Below, piece after piece: positions 49,601 to 62,100 of a stretch of DNA of 64,000 nucleotides. The position numbers were made by a program, and so were the translations under genes. The number at the start of each line of letters is the position of its first letter. Positions within the stretch are counted from its first letter, which is position 1. Source of the DNA: Monosporascus cannonballus (Eukaryota > Ascomycota > Sordariomycetes > Xylariales); assembly GCA_004154925.1 (NCBI GenBank), contig QJNS01000750.1:1-64000 (forward strand). The letters are read 5' to 3'. The notes under the pieces were generated by a model that did no database searches, was not told the origin of the DNA, and was given only the letters and a program-made list of their open reading frames with translations.

Positions 49601-52600
49601 AAAAACGCATTTTAAAATTTAAAAAATACATTTTAGTCGGCGATTATTTTCCAATATTTGGATAACGCCAAAAATACTAACGTTAAAATAAACGTTTTGG
49701 TAAAAATTATATTAAAAATAATTTTATAAAAATATGGAAAATATTAGCGTTTAATTATATATTAATCGCAAAAACTGAGGTTAACCGAATAACGGTAAAT
49801 TATAAAATAACAAAAGTTATTAGTAAATATAAAAAACTTAAAATATTAACAGAAATATTTTAAAAATACGGAAAAAGGTTTTTTAATAATTACCGATTAT
49901 ATGGCGTTAAAAAATATAATAAAAATACCGGCGCGTAATTTTAAGGAGAAATTAACCAAATAAGTTTATCTTTTAACGTAATTTAATTTTAAAATCTAAG
50001 ATTAACCGGGCGTTATTAACCCGGCGGATAGGTTATTTAAATACTCGGATTATATATTAAGGGAAATCGCGTATAAAAACGTAATTTTTATATTATTTAA
50101 AAAATTCGGATTTATAAATAATATGTCGAAAAACGTCCGAAAAATGGTTACAAATATATAACGCGATTTAAAGTAGTATAAGAAAATAAAAGACCTTATA
50201 AAAATAACGTAAGGTTCGTTTATTATAAAACTTTTAAACAGATTTTAGGTGGCGGAAATTTAAATAATTATTTTTTGTATAAAAAACGGAAAACTTTTGT
50301 TATAAAATTATAAAGAAAAGTTTTTAAAAAAATAAGGAATTATATAATTGCGGAATTTATTGCTTACGAATAATAATATAAATATAAATCGTAATAATAA
50401 CATAATTAACAGTTAAATAATAATAACCGTAAATTATAATCATATTACGATCAGATTTCGAAAAATTTAAGAAAAACAAAATTAATATTAAAATTATTAT
50501 TTATAATTAATATGTTTTACGTTTTTTAACCAAAAAGCTGGCCAAAACCGAAACGGCATTATAGCCGAAAATTTCCCGTTAATTTTATAATCAGATTTAA
50601 CAGCTATAAATTTAAGGATTTAAAGATTATAAAATTGATATAAATAATTGGATAGTACGTCGGAATAAAAAGAAAATATTTTTTAGATTTAAATAAGGTT
50701 TTATATTATCGAAATAAATTTGTAATCCCGTTGTAAAGCAGTTTACGAAACTAACTAATTAATTAATATTATAATAATTTAAAAACACAATATATAAAAT
50801 ATATCCGTACGTTAAAATTAATAATTAAAAGGTTTTATTAAAAAAATATAACAAACGATATCTGAAAATATATTAAATAATATCCAAATTATTAAAGCAT
50901 AATAAAGTTACGTTATAAACCATATAGATAATTATAATTTTTGCTATTACTTAAATAAGTTTTTAAAACGTTTTGTTAAATTTTATTACGTGATTTCTTA
51001 AATGCCTAAATTTAAATAAGTTAAAATATGACGTAATCCTAATAATCGTTAATCGCTTTCCAAAATAAAAATTATTTATTTTTACAGTTAAAACTTTAAT
51101 TATAATTCAGCTAGCCCGATTTTTCTACGACGAAATTAAATGCAAATTTAATATGCTAACAGAAATTATTAACGATAAAATAAATTATTAATAAATTAAT
51201 TTTAGGCGGAATTTTACAGAAAACGAAAAATAAAATAATTAATATTATTATTCATTATTTGCAAACAAATAAATAAACAGAACGTATTTATTAAGTTTTA
51301 AAATATTATTTCCAGAATTAAGTTAATAAATATTAAAAAAATTAAATAAAATTATTACGAAATACGGAATTCGTATATAATAATATGCGAAACGTATTTA
51401 CCGGCCGTTTTCCGTTCGAAACCTTATATAAATACTATTTAAAAATGATAAAATATTTTTAATAAACATTTAAAGAATAAAAATAAAAAATTAAAAAACG
51501 CCTTAAAAAATAATAGTTATTCGTTAAATAACATATAAATGTTAAGAAAATATAATCGTAACCTAAAAAATATTATCATATATATTATATGCCTATAGAT
51601 ATTTAATTAAAATAATAAATAAATTTATTAATTAAAAACTTTGGGTTTAAAAATAAGAAATTTATATTTATTTATATTCGGGTTGTAATTAAAAAAAATG
51701 AGTTTCTAAACGTAAAAAATAATCCTTTTTATTAAATATTAACGGATATAGAATATATCTGCAATATCTTTATTAAAACCGTAATATAACCGAAAACCGA
51801 ATAACGTTTAAATAACGTTATTGGACTTATTAAAAACGTAAGAACAATAAGTAATACAAAATATCGTTTATTACCGAGAAAGCTAAAAATAACGCGAATA
51901 TTTAATTAAATAAAAAGGCTAACCCGCTAAATATAATATATAAAAACCCCGAAAGTATTTCGAATACGCGTTTAGGATATTATAGCGTTACAAAAAAAAT
52001 TAAATACGTATATAAAACATAAAACGATTCAAAAACCGTAAATTCATAATAGCCCGATCGGAAATTAATTACTCAATAATTACAAAAATTATAAAAAATA
52101 ATTTTGAGCAAAATTAAAATATTAATATTAAAATATTGCATAATTATATAATTATTTTTAAGTTTTTAGCAAATAATTATATTATTGTATACTAATCGAA
52201 AACCTATAGGCGATGTAAAAAAATTAAATTTTATTTCGAAAATAGAACTTTATATTTAATTAATAAATTTTGCGTTAATCAATTTTTAATAAGCGAATTA
52301 AGGAAATTAATATAGGAATATCGGAAAGGAATTGGAAAATATATAACGGCAAAAAATAAATACGTTTATTAAATATATTAAGCGTAAAACCCGGAAAGAA
52401 TTTAAAAACGTTTTATGTTTTTTACAAAAAATAAAGCCTAAATAACTGAAATATAATGTATTATTAATTGGAAATAAGGGGCCGTCCTTAAAGCGTTAAA
52501 CGTATTTAGGTTTAATAACAATTTCGTTAAATAAAACTATTTTCTAATTATAATTATTAATAAATATTAAAAATTTATTAAGGCGTCGGAAAACGGGGGG

Positions 52601-52739
52601 AAAATATTTGTAAATTAAGAACGTAACGGTATAACAGCCTTCGAAAATTACCTTATTTATTAAGATACCTTAAAATTACGCCTAATCAGAAATTAATCGC
52701 AAAATAACAAAAAGAATTGTAATATTTATAAAAAGGATT

Positions 52740-53430
52740 TAAATTTACAAACTTATAAAACGGTATTAAAATTAAATTTCCGTAATTATAACGGACAATC
52801 AAAAATCAATTTCCGTTATATTACCAAAATATTTTTTAATAATAACCGTATTAAAGGTAAATTTGGCCTTACGAAAAACGTCGAATCGACGACCGACCGT
52901 AATTACGTCGAAACGTTTATATTAAGCATTTATAATTTGAACCTTTTTAAATTTGAGGATTAACTATTAATTATCGATACCGAATTAAAAGTTTATTAAG
53001 GTGGTACTTTTAAAAATAATTAGAATTAAAACGAAAATTAAATAACAATATTAATAATATTAGAAATAATTACTAACCGCGCGAAATATTTTATAATAAT
53101 AATTAATTATAATATAATTTAAAGCGCCCGGAACTTAAATATAAATCGTACGGTAATCGAAATAACGTTATATTATATAAATATAATACGGTTTATTACC
53201 GTTCGTATTACCATTAATATTTATTTTACCATCGGCATTAAAAAGATAACGTTAAAGAAAATCCTAATTCTTATTAATATCAAAATATTATTTTTTTTAT
53301 AATTTTTTATGAAAAGAAAATAACGAATAGAAATAATACGCAAAATAAACGGTAAAGGTAAAATAAAAATAAAGAAAAATAGAAAATTAACTAAAACGCG
53401 TACGGAAAAAAAGTAAAAATATCAATACGA
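52740..53430 (+). pseudogene. Unidentified downstream ORF of element X
   Basis: After the integrase region, the plus strand has long stop-poor stretches with KGKFGLTKNVESTTDRNYVE and, farther on, polar Asn/Tyr/Arg-rich sequence. The same region is present, reversed, in X' near 28970-29900. It is not part of the usual pol domains. It may be an extra ORF, or a displaced gag-like sequence. No family is recognised. Confidence 0.35.
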
Positions 53431-53658
53431 AAAAAAGAAAAAGTAAATAAAATGGGATTAAGGAATAATTTAAAATAAAGAATTAAGCAAAATATAATTA
53501 AGTACGTAATATAATACGTATTAGGTATTACGGTAACTATTTATAACATAATATAACGGTAAATTATCGGCAAAAATATATAATTAAAGTTAAGAAATAC
53601 GTTATATTAAATTAATAATAATATTATTAAGGATTAATAACTTAAAAAAAGAAATAAT

Positions 53659-53864
53659 TATAAAAATACAGCCCTTATAAGGATAAAGCTAGTAACCGAC
53701 CAGCTACCGATTAGCTACCGACCCACTTACTAATATAAATTTACCATCTGGCAGCTAATAAGAAACGCCAGATGGACGTAACCTAATACATTTACTTTTT
53801 GGAATCTGCTTTATGACTGGTCGGAGATCATCTCATCCAGCTCACAGCTATCCATTATCTTACA
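53659..53864 (+). repeat. Right LTR of X
   Basis: Intact 206-bp copy, starting TATAAAAATACAGC and ending CCATTATCTTACA. It shows the uninterrupted junction CAGCTAATAAGAAACG. Confidence 0.85.
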
Positions 53865-54084
53865 AAAGTCCCAAATATCAAACGCGTACGCTTTAAACTG
53901 GAATTCGCCCTTAAAGCGGTCCTAGTCCTTAGGTCCCTTGTAAATAATTAAAGACGTTAACGGTGCGGTCGCCATTATTAATATTGGAATATATTAATAA
54001 CTATTACTGATATACAGCCTATATCGTTTCAGTAACAGCTGATCCATGAATATATATGCGAATTAAAGAAATAGGATTCTTAAT

Positions 54085-54246
54085 TGCCAAATATAGGGGA
54101 TTCCAGTTATTATTGTATTTAGCTAATTGCGTACGTTTTCGCAACGCGTACCACTTTTGTGTAGCTTAGCAACGGAGTATATATGTTCCGATCAGAAGGT
54201 GACCTTTCCGTATTTGGTGTGCTATAGCACACCTGGCTAGCTGACA
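54085..54246 (-). repeat. Copia copy 2, 5' LTR
   Basis: Starts TGCCAAATATAGGGG and ends CTAGCTGACA. It is nearly identical to its partner, including the palindrome GGTGTGCTATAGCACACC. Confidence 0.85.
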
Positions 54247-54429
54247 ATACCTTATCCAGCTCTAAAGTCGGGACGACTTTATTAAAAGGGAGGAGTAGTT
54301 GTGATAATATACATAACTAGTCCTTATAAGGTAGATTAGGATGTCCAAACTCCAATTGGGGTTTGGAATTGCTGACCTTTTGATATTGTGGCTAGCGTTG
54401 CACCCTCGTTATCTCACACTTGTTAATGC

Positions 54430-55190
54430 CAAAAAAAGCCAGTTCCACGTATAGAAAGTGGAATATCTAGAATATATCATTACCTTAGAACATATCAAGA
54501 TGAACTCTAAGAAAATCGTTACGGCTATAAAATAGCAAACGCCAACGATAATTAAAGAAATACAGGCATTTCTTAAAGTCGCCAAGTATTACAGAAAGTT
54601 TATTCGAAACTTTAGCAAAATTATTATATTTGTAATTAACCTTACGAAAACGGAAAAAAAGTTTAAATAAACGTCCGAAACAAAGAAAGTATTTTATGAA
54701 ATTAAGAATATAATTAGTAACGAACTAATATTAATTATATACAATTTAATTCGCCCCGTTAAATTAAAAATCAATATTTCTGATTACGTATTAAACGTAA
54801 TAATCGAATAACGAAATAATTAAGACAAATTACATCCTATTACATTTTTTTCGTATAAACTAAAAGGAACCGAATTTAATTACGGTATTCCAAATAAGGA
54901 ATTTATCGCTATTATTATAGCTTTTCGAAAGTTCAAGCATTTTTTAACAAGAAGCTTATACTAGGTCGAGGTTTATTCGAATTATCAAAATTTTACCTCT
55001 TTTATTACGATTAAGAAACTTATAAAACGATAACTGAAATACGCAGAAATATTAGCGAATTTCGACTGCGTTATTATTTACAAAAAAAAAATTAGAAAAC
55101 GGCAAAGCCGATATCTTAAATAGGCGACCAAACCTCGAAGAAAAATTGGTCAAAATTAACTATATATTTTTTAATACCATAGCAAAAAGC
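54430..55190 (+). mobile_element. Ty3 RT/RNase H fragment (family-A-like)
   Basis: The plus strand encodes, with several stops, a connection block (IKEIQAFLKVAKYYRKFIRN), the RNase H start with INISDYVLNVIIE, then ITFFSYKLKGTEFNYGIPNK and EFIAIIIAFRKFKHFL. It parallels 43340-44110 of element A. No LTR of its own is attached; it lies between the right LTR of Y and a reversed Y-like LTR at 55200. It is a truncated relic. Confidence 0.75.
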
Positions 55191-55199
55191 TACTTACGC

Positions 55200-58029
55200 T
55201 GTAAGATAAGCGAGGATGCGACGCTAAGCACAAGACCAAAAGATCAGCAATTCCAAACCCTAATTGAGGTTTGGGCTTACCTCAGCTAGCTCAGACCTCT
55301 CTGGCTCGTTTTTCTAATTTCTTCAAAGTTACTCAAGTATCGCTCCACAACGCTAAATATTAACCAATCAAATCTCAAATCCCCGTAACGAGCTAACGAG
55401 GCCTAAGTTATAATTGCGTAAAAACGGCTTCGTTTAGTATATTTGCTTTTTTAAAAAAACAAAAATCCATAATAATTTAATAATATAATATTTTATTATA
55501 AATATATATATATATATATATATTGTTATCTTTGTTATGGCTTACCATGGATATTATTTTGGTTTTAATTAAAACTTATTTGCTATTTTTAAACCTTAAC
55601 GCATATAATAACTTTAATTCGAGCTCGTTATATTATTATTTTATTTTTTAAAATACGATAAATTCGAATTCTTTTAGTTTTACCGAACTATGCCTTTAGA
55701 ACAGAATATACGTACGCGTAGCTTAAATATCTGGCATTAATACCAATAATTAATATAATATTTAAAAGTTTTATTCGTAATTGGGTTTTTTGCAACGATT
55801 TAGGCCGAATTATTAATTTAACCGTTTGAATTAACTGATTAATTAATATATTAAAAAAAGAACGAATATACGAACGGTTATTAATATGCAAAAGTTAATA
55901 AGAATTTTTAATTTTCGCTAATTAGGACCCCGTTATATACAGGTACTATAATATGTTATACGGGAAATTTATAATTTTTATAAAAAGGCCTGGATTCCGC
56001 CGCCCGCCGGAAGAATTGTTACTCGAAATAAGTATAATCCATACCATTTTGGATAAAGGTTAATACTTTATAAAAACGGTTACCTTTAATTAATTTAAGT
56101 TCTTAAATTAGGTTATTATATATCAACGGAAAAAATAATAATCGTATAATATAAAGCGAAAGATAAAGTGGTTTTATAATAATAATAATCTGGATATTTT
56201 TATATATTTTTTTATAAATTTAGTTATTATAATTAAGATAATTTCCAAAATTAATAACAATTATCTGCTTTATTTATTAAGCAGATTTTTATTATTTTAG
56301 AATATTTTGGAGTTATAGAACTTAATAGCTATTTTTATAACCTTTTACGAATACCTTCGATTTACTATAATTTTGATTAGTTAATTACGGATATCCATAA
56401 ATTTCGCCTTATTATTAATATAAATAATAATTTTAATAATAAATCGTAAATTGTTAAGCTAAATTAAGGAAATATTATTTAATAATCCGGATCCATTAAT
56501 TATTAGAAAATTTAAATAACGTTAATTCGAACATTAATCTTTAGGCACAAAGACCATAATAATATCGATTTTGAAACAATTAATAATGAAACGCCGAATT
56601 TTCGTTTTATAGCCATATTTAGTTAGACCGCCGATTTGACGAGAGCCGTTATATTTCGCAATTCCTTTTGATAATATTACTGGCAATTATTATACACCTA
56701 AATTAATATATATGGGTAGGGAGAATAAATCTTAAATTACGGATATTAGCATATTTAAACCGGAAATCTTTTTATTCCAATAGTAAATATATTTCGTCGA
56801 TAATAATTAAACCATATTATTATTCGCAAATAGGATTTAATATAGCTGTTTAAAATTAATTATTCGATATTTGTTTAAAATTAAAAATAATATAGTTATG
56901 TTATTCGGCAGTTATGCGATTTAATATTTTTAGGTTAAGTTTTTTCGTATTTACGGATATTAAAATAAAAACAAAATTTAAAATTATTAATATAAAAATT
57001 CGTTATTTTTTCGTTAGCTTAATTAATAATATAACTTAAATAATAATTAAATCGGTTATTAAAAAAAGGTTTAAATAATTAAGGATTTTTTAAAGCTTAT
57101 TTTAATAACGAAAAAGATATTAAGCTTTTCGAAAACCAAATTATGTACCGTATCGATTTATTTTTTTTATAAAATACGGCCCTGCCCGTTAAGTAAAACC
57201 ATTAATATAAGGCGAACAAATTAATGGCGCAAAGTTTCCGTAAAGTTATCGGCCGTACATATAATATTGGCATATATGTTAATTATGTTTATATCGGCAA
57301 AAAACCGGTAAAAATATCGGATAAAAATAAAGGCTTTATTTTGAAAAATTAAATATTTAAAGGATTAAAATATTTATCTTAAAATTTTAAATATATTATC
57401 TATATTTAGTTAAGTAAGAAAAAATTATGTTTCGGGGTTTATTACAGGCGATTTTAAATCCTATATATTATTATTTTGACTTATAAAGTTATATTACTAT
57501 TATTTTGTCCTAAAGGGGGTAAAGAATTGTAACATATATTAATCGGGATTTTAAATTATTTTTTATTATAATAATTTTGATTTCGTATTAATTAAAATTA
57601 TTATTATATTAAAAAATAAAGATTTAAATTTTGCGTTAAAATATATAGGTTAAAATACTGGAAATTTCGTAATTAAATTATATTGCCAAAATTAATAATA
57701 ATAATTTTTGCGAATTTGTATAAAAACGTACCAAACGGAACGAAAAAATTTTAATTTGCTATCAGGCCTTATTTTAAAAATTTTGGTGTTTTTGTGGGTA
57801 TTATTTTTAGAGAAGTTTAGCTGATATATTGGACTTTCAACAGATACTTCTTGATCAAAAGCTATAGCTGTAGCTACGACTGCTGCGCCGCAAGCGCAGC
57901 CACAATCTCCAAAATGAGGTCCTGATCACGATGAGGCAAGTTTGGGCACCCAAATCCACCTTATAAGAGCGCATGCAACAAGCCTCCAGCTACGTTGCAT
58001 ACGCCTACAACAGATTATAACAATTCCAG
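55200..58029 (-). mobile_element. Repeat unit bounded by reversed Y-like LTR sequences, content unknown
   Basis: 55200-55280 is the reverse complement of a Y LTR (TGTAAGATAAGCGAGG, TCAGCAATTCCAAACCC). About 57855-58029 also resembles a reversed, divergent Y LTR (CAGCCACAATCTCC, AAATCCACCTTATAAGAG, GATTATAACA). Both ends have near-normal GC while the interior is AT-saturated. One 67-codon minus frame (55688-55891, MHINNRSYIRSFFNILINQL...) and a minus stretch near 56560-56650 (KRKFGVSLLIVSKSILLWSL) look like decayed coding DNA, but I do not recognise the family. It may be a larger relative of Y. Confidence 0.35.
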
Positions 58030-58040
58030 CAGTACCTATT

Positions 58041-58454
58041 TGTGACGGCTAGGGGGTTTAACCAACTGTTAAACCTTAGTCGTACGGGTTTATATTGGCA
58101 GGAGTATCGTGGGAAATCTGAGCAATAGATATAGTAACGTATTACGTTTCGTAATACCAAGGGTGCCTTAGATAACGAATTGTTATTGCAAGCTAAAGTT
58201 ATTTAAATTATGGAAATAATGAACGTATATATCCGTTCGTACATCCCGTTAGATCTCTTAGATTATTTCGGATCCTTATCGGATAACTATATAGATCCCG
58301 TTAACTATTCCGGATCTCTATCGGATAACTGCATAGATCCCGTTAGATCTTTTAAATTATTCCGGATCCATGTTACGTAATTCTGACCCACTTGGGTCCT
58401 ATTTCGGTCGTTGAATAACCATTTCTAAGACCTTTTTTTGGTTAGGTTATGATA
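58041..58454 (-). repeat. 3' LTR of element Z
   Basis: Starts TGTGACGGCTAGGGGGTTTA and ends GGTTAGGTTATGATA. It contains three GATCC/GATCT units near 58250-58375, homologous to those of element A. Confidence 0.8.
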
Positions 58455-58522
58455 CGATCTCCCTTTTCCCTAAATTTTGCCCTTAAGATTTCTTTTGGTA
58501 AGCCTTTTTTCTGTCCGTCGCC

Positions 58523-59138
58523 ATGTCCCACCGCATTGTTAAAAACCGCAGACGTATTAACCAAAAGGAAAAGAGTACGGCCCTAGTTCGTTTCGTTTTT
58601 AATTCTGGGTTCGAAATTATGCCTTATACACCCTGTTTCCGCCCTAATAACTCCTGTACCATATCGGATAATATGACGCGTTATTAATAATGTATCCTGA
58701 AAAAACATAATTATAATAATTTCGGTATTTCCTTTTTTTTCCTTAAATAATATTAACAAGGAAATAAAACGTTTTCGATTCGAAAAATCTTCTGCCCGTT
58801 AATATCTATGCGATATTCGTTAAGAATTATTAACGGTATCTCGTCGTTTAAACAAGGTGCTATATCGGCTGGAACGTTTCCGTATTTAGCAAGATTTTCT
58901 TCGCAAGAAAAACGTGGAAATGGCTAACCGAGATTTTCAGTCCTTGGACGAATTAAAAGAACAAAAAAAGGCCGATCGTCTGGTGGCGGAACGCGATCGT
59001 TTAAAAACTGAGCTCCGCGCCGTACTTCTCGAATAGTCCCATTCCTTAGATCCCCTCATGAACGTAAACTGGGACGCGATTATTTCTGGGGGTTTCGCCA
59101 TTATCAGTAAAAATTCTTTAATAGGCGCTAAGCGCTAA
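58523..59138 (+). pseudogene. Antisense ORF of element Z, best preserved copy
   Basis: The frame runs opposite to pol, just inside the 3' LTR. It begins MSHRIVKNRRRINQKEKSTA, then FVFNSGFEIMPYTPCFRPNN, stops after NMTRY, resumes in another frame with LLTVSRRLNKVLYRLERFRI, a TAG, then NVEMANRDFQSLDELKEQKK and ADRLVAERDRLKTELRAVLL, a TAG, and ends WDAIISGGFAIISKNS to TAA at 59138. Stops sit at codons one C-to-T change away from Gln. The layout (Cys-bearing basic N-terminus, heptad-like charged C-terminus) suggests a nucleic-acid or protein-binding coiled-coil protein; that is inference. GC is higher than in the flanking pol. Confidence 0.65.
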
Positions 59139-62100
59139 TAAGGTTTTTGGCGGGTTCCCAAATGTTTTCGGAATCCGGGTGCTTTTTCCATTTGATTAAG
59201 TACTAGGTAAGTTCGTTTCGTTTTCTCATATCGAAAATCTTTTTTATTTCGTACGTTTATTCGTCTTTTACCTTTATATTGTTTTATGCCGTATGTACTT
59301 TGATTATATCCGTTATTAATTCGAATAAGAAAACGTAAAAAATTGGATAAAATTTAACCTTTAGCGAAGGTTCTAATTAATAATTATTTTTAAAATTTTT
59401 CTTGATAATTTTGTATAAACCGATATACTTAAAATCGAATTTTTTGTTAGGTCGTTTTGTTTAAATATTTTTTGCAACGAAAAAAAACCATTTTTGTTTT
59501 CGAAAATTGGTTTTTTTTTTTTTAGATTTTTCTGGTTGTAATATTTGCTTATTTGGTTTCGTACGAACTTTATTTTTATTTTTATTTCTTAATATAATTA
59601 TCGTAATTATTTTAACGTAAGAATTATTTTGATATTAATTAGACCGTCGTTACGTATTTTTTTAAATTTTCTAAAATAAAACCATATTTTGCGTTTGCTA
59701 GTATTATTTTGTTATTTTCGTAATAATTAATATTATAAGTTAATCATGCAATTCATAATTTCTTAACTTAATTATTTTATTCGTAATTAATATAATATTA
59801 TAAGTAAGTTTTTAAGGTTTAATTTATTTATTCCGTATATTTATTGTTTAAGGTTTAAATACGTTAAATAATTTATGATTTAGGCCGATGTATATTATTA
59901 AATTTTTATTTAAAATAAGTTTTATTAATAATCCGTATATATTAAAAGTATATCTAAAAAATATATCTTATTTGTTCGGCGTTGATATTTTTAAAATATA
60001 ATAAAAAATAAGAAGACTTCGTAAATCTGTCGATAAATACGAAAATGCTATCATAATATACTTTTATAATTAGATTTTTTAACATAAAAAGTTTAATAAT
60101 ATAGTCGAATATAATTAAATACTATAAGTATTTTGCAATTAAAACTAAATATAATTTTTCGTATAATTTATATTATAGTATTTTCGTTTTGACGCAAATA
60201 TTATATTACTGTATAACTTTTTGTATCGTTAATTTTATTTTAGGAAAGAAATATATACGTTAAAGCTTTTTTAAGGTTTAGTAAATCCTTACATATTCGT
60301 ATAATTAATATTCGTATATTTTTTGTATTAAAGGTTTTTAATATTTTTCTGAAATTTATATTTTATCTATCCTTTAATCTTTTAAAAAACTGTCATTATA
60401 TTGCTGGATTTTCTGGTACATATTGTAAGGTATTATCCGAATTGTCGTAATTATCGTAAGCGTAAATATTCTTTTATAGTAATATTGAAAATTTTATAAT
60501 TAATGTTAATTAATTTTTTTCGAAATCCGGTCGCCTATTTAAAATATTTTCTTTGTTATTTTTTAAGTATTTCCGGTAAACAATAAGGAAATTAAAATTT
60601 GCTAATTTTTCTGCATATCTTAATTATCGTCCTATAAGCTTTTTAGTTGTAATAAATCAGGTGAAATTTTGATAATCCGTATAAACCTTAACCTGGTACA
60701 AATTTCCCTTAAAAAAAGGCCTAAACTTTCGAAATATTATAATAATGGCCATAAATTCCTTATCTGGAATGCCGTAATTAAATTTAACTTCTTTTAATTT
60801 ATATAAAAAAATATAAGAAGATATAATTTGCCTTAATTATCTTATTATCCGATTATTACGTTTAACGCGTAATTCGAAATATCGGTTTTTAATTTAACGA
60901 AGCGGTTTAAATGGTATATAATTAGTACTAATTTGCTAATAATTATATTCTTAATATCCTAAAATAACCTTTTCGTATCTGGCGTTTATTTAAATTTCTT
61001 TTTATAAGGTTCGTTAAAGGTATAATTATTTTACTAAAATTTGGAATAAATTTCTTAAAAAAATTAATAAATCCAAGCAATATTTATACCTTTTTGATTA
61101 TCGTTAACGTTTATTATTTTGTAATTATAGCAATTTTTGGGGGGTTTATCCTAATATGTCCGGGGGTAATAATATGCCCTAAATATTCCATTTCCTATTT
61201 GTGGAATTAGTGTTTTTTTGCGTTAATTAATATTTTTACGTCCTATAAAGCTTAAAGAATTTTGTAAACGTATTTTACGTAGGTCTTTTTCGTATTTAAA
61301 AAGATAAAAATGTTGTTAAAATATTAAAGGACAAAAATATCGAAGTATTGTCGTAATATATACTTTACTATTCGCTAGAAATTTATTAATAGGTTTGGAA
61401 ATGTGATTAATATAATTAAATATTTAAATAATTTATATTTTGTTCTAAAAATTATTTTGTTATTGATATTTTGTTTTGATTTTAATAAAGTTATATTTAT
61501 CTTTAAAATCGAATATTACGAAGTATTTAGCTCCGTAAAATCGGTTTTTTATTTCCGTAATTAAAGGTAATAATATTCGATTTTTAATAATAATATCGTT
61601 TAGTTGCGGAAAATTAACCATATATCGTAATTTTCCGTTTTTCTTTCGATACGAAAAATATTCAATATTTTATTAGTGATTTCGAAGGTTAAATCTATCT
61701 TTTTTATAACCGATTTTCTAGGTATTCTTTGAAAATACGTAATTCGTTTCCGTTAAGGTTATAAATAGGGTAAAATTTTGTCGAAGATCTTTTTTTAAGG
61801 ATTATTTCATAATTTTATTCGTTATGTTTTAATAATTTCGTATCCAATCTTTTTTTAAAAAACTGCTTATATCTATAATATTATAATAATATATTAATTA
61901 AATTTTTTAACTTTTAGGGATATTATTTTGAACCGTTATGTAGTTGCTTTAATTTCGCTTTAATAATAATAACAATACGTCGTATTTTTCTTTAATGCCT
62001 ATTTTCTTTCTTATATTTTGTTCTTATAGGTAATAAGGTTTTTATCGTATCCTTATGCTTGTATTCGTCGTTATTATCGATCGAATATTAAGATCTTAAT

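Larger units (their letters stand above)
39685..53864 (+). mobile_element. Ty3/gypsy retrotransposon X, inserted in copia copy 2 and split by element A
   Basis: The right LTR is 53659-53864 (206 bp). The left LTR is 39685-39785 plus 46566-46670, also 206 bp once element A is removed. Target duplications AAAGT lie at 39680-39684 and 53865-53869. Internal sequence runs 46671-53658. On the plus strand: a gag zinc knuckle with RIP substitutions (CYNYRKTGYKNVNY, near 47930), a protease-like NTGA box followed by a stop (near 48220), an open stretch at 48668-48910, RT with YLNN in place of YxDD (49231-49242) followed by CKSFKKIKFLRFVININGLE, and integrase C-terminal blocks near 51280-51430 (TERIY, VYNN, TGRFPFETLY). 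A further unknown open region follows at about 52740-53430. Confidence 0.8.
34561..54246 (-). mobile_element. Ty1/copia-type retrotransposon, copy 2, interrupted by element X
   Basis: LTRs at 34561-34719 and 54085-54246 are flanked by a perfect target duplication ATACC (34556-34560 and 54247-54251). The element's own sequence is 34561-39684 and 53870-54246, about 5.5 kb, collinear with copia copy 1. On the minus strand, 35391-35636 is an open stretch with the copia RT/RNase H signature (KIGSILYVAINIRPDISFTV then SRLIRFN). Integrase traces lie near 37800-37930. The interior carries many RIP-type stops. Confidence 0.85.
34231..54418 (+). mobile_element. TRIM-like small LTR element Y, interrupted by copia copy 2
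   Basis: Two similar sequences, 34231-34336 (left, first bases missing) and 54300-54418 (right), have the same orientation. Without copia copy 2 they flank only about 267 bp (34337-34560 plus 54252-54299, one TSD copy counted). A purine tract AAAAGGGAGGAGTAG lies directly before the right LTR (TGTGATAATATAC...TTATCTCACA, 119 bp), as expected for a 3' LTR. The interior has no coding capacity. This fits a terminal-repeat retrotransposon in miniature. Its GC is close to normal and few RIP-like changes are seen. Confidence 0.6.
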
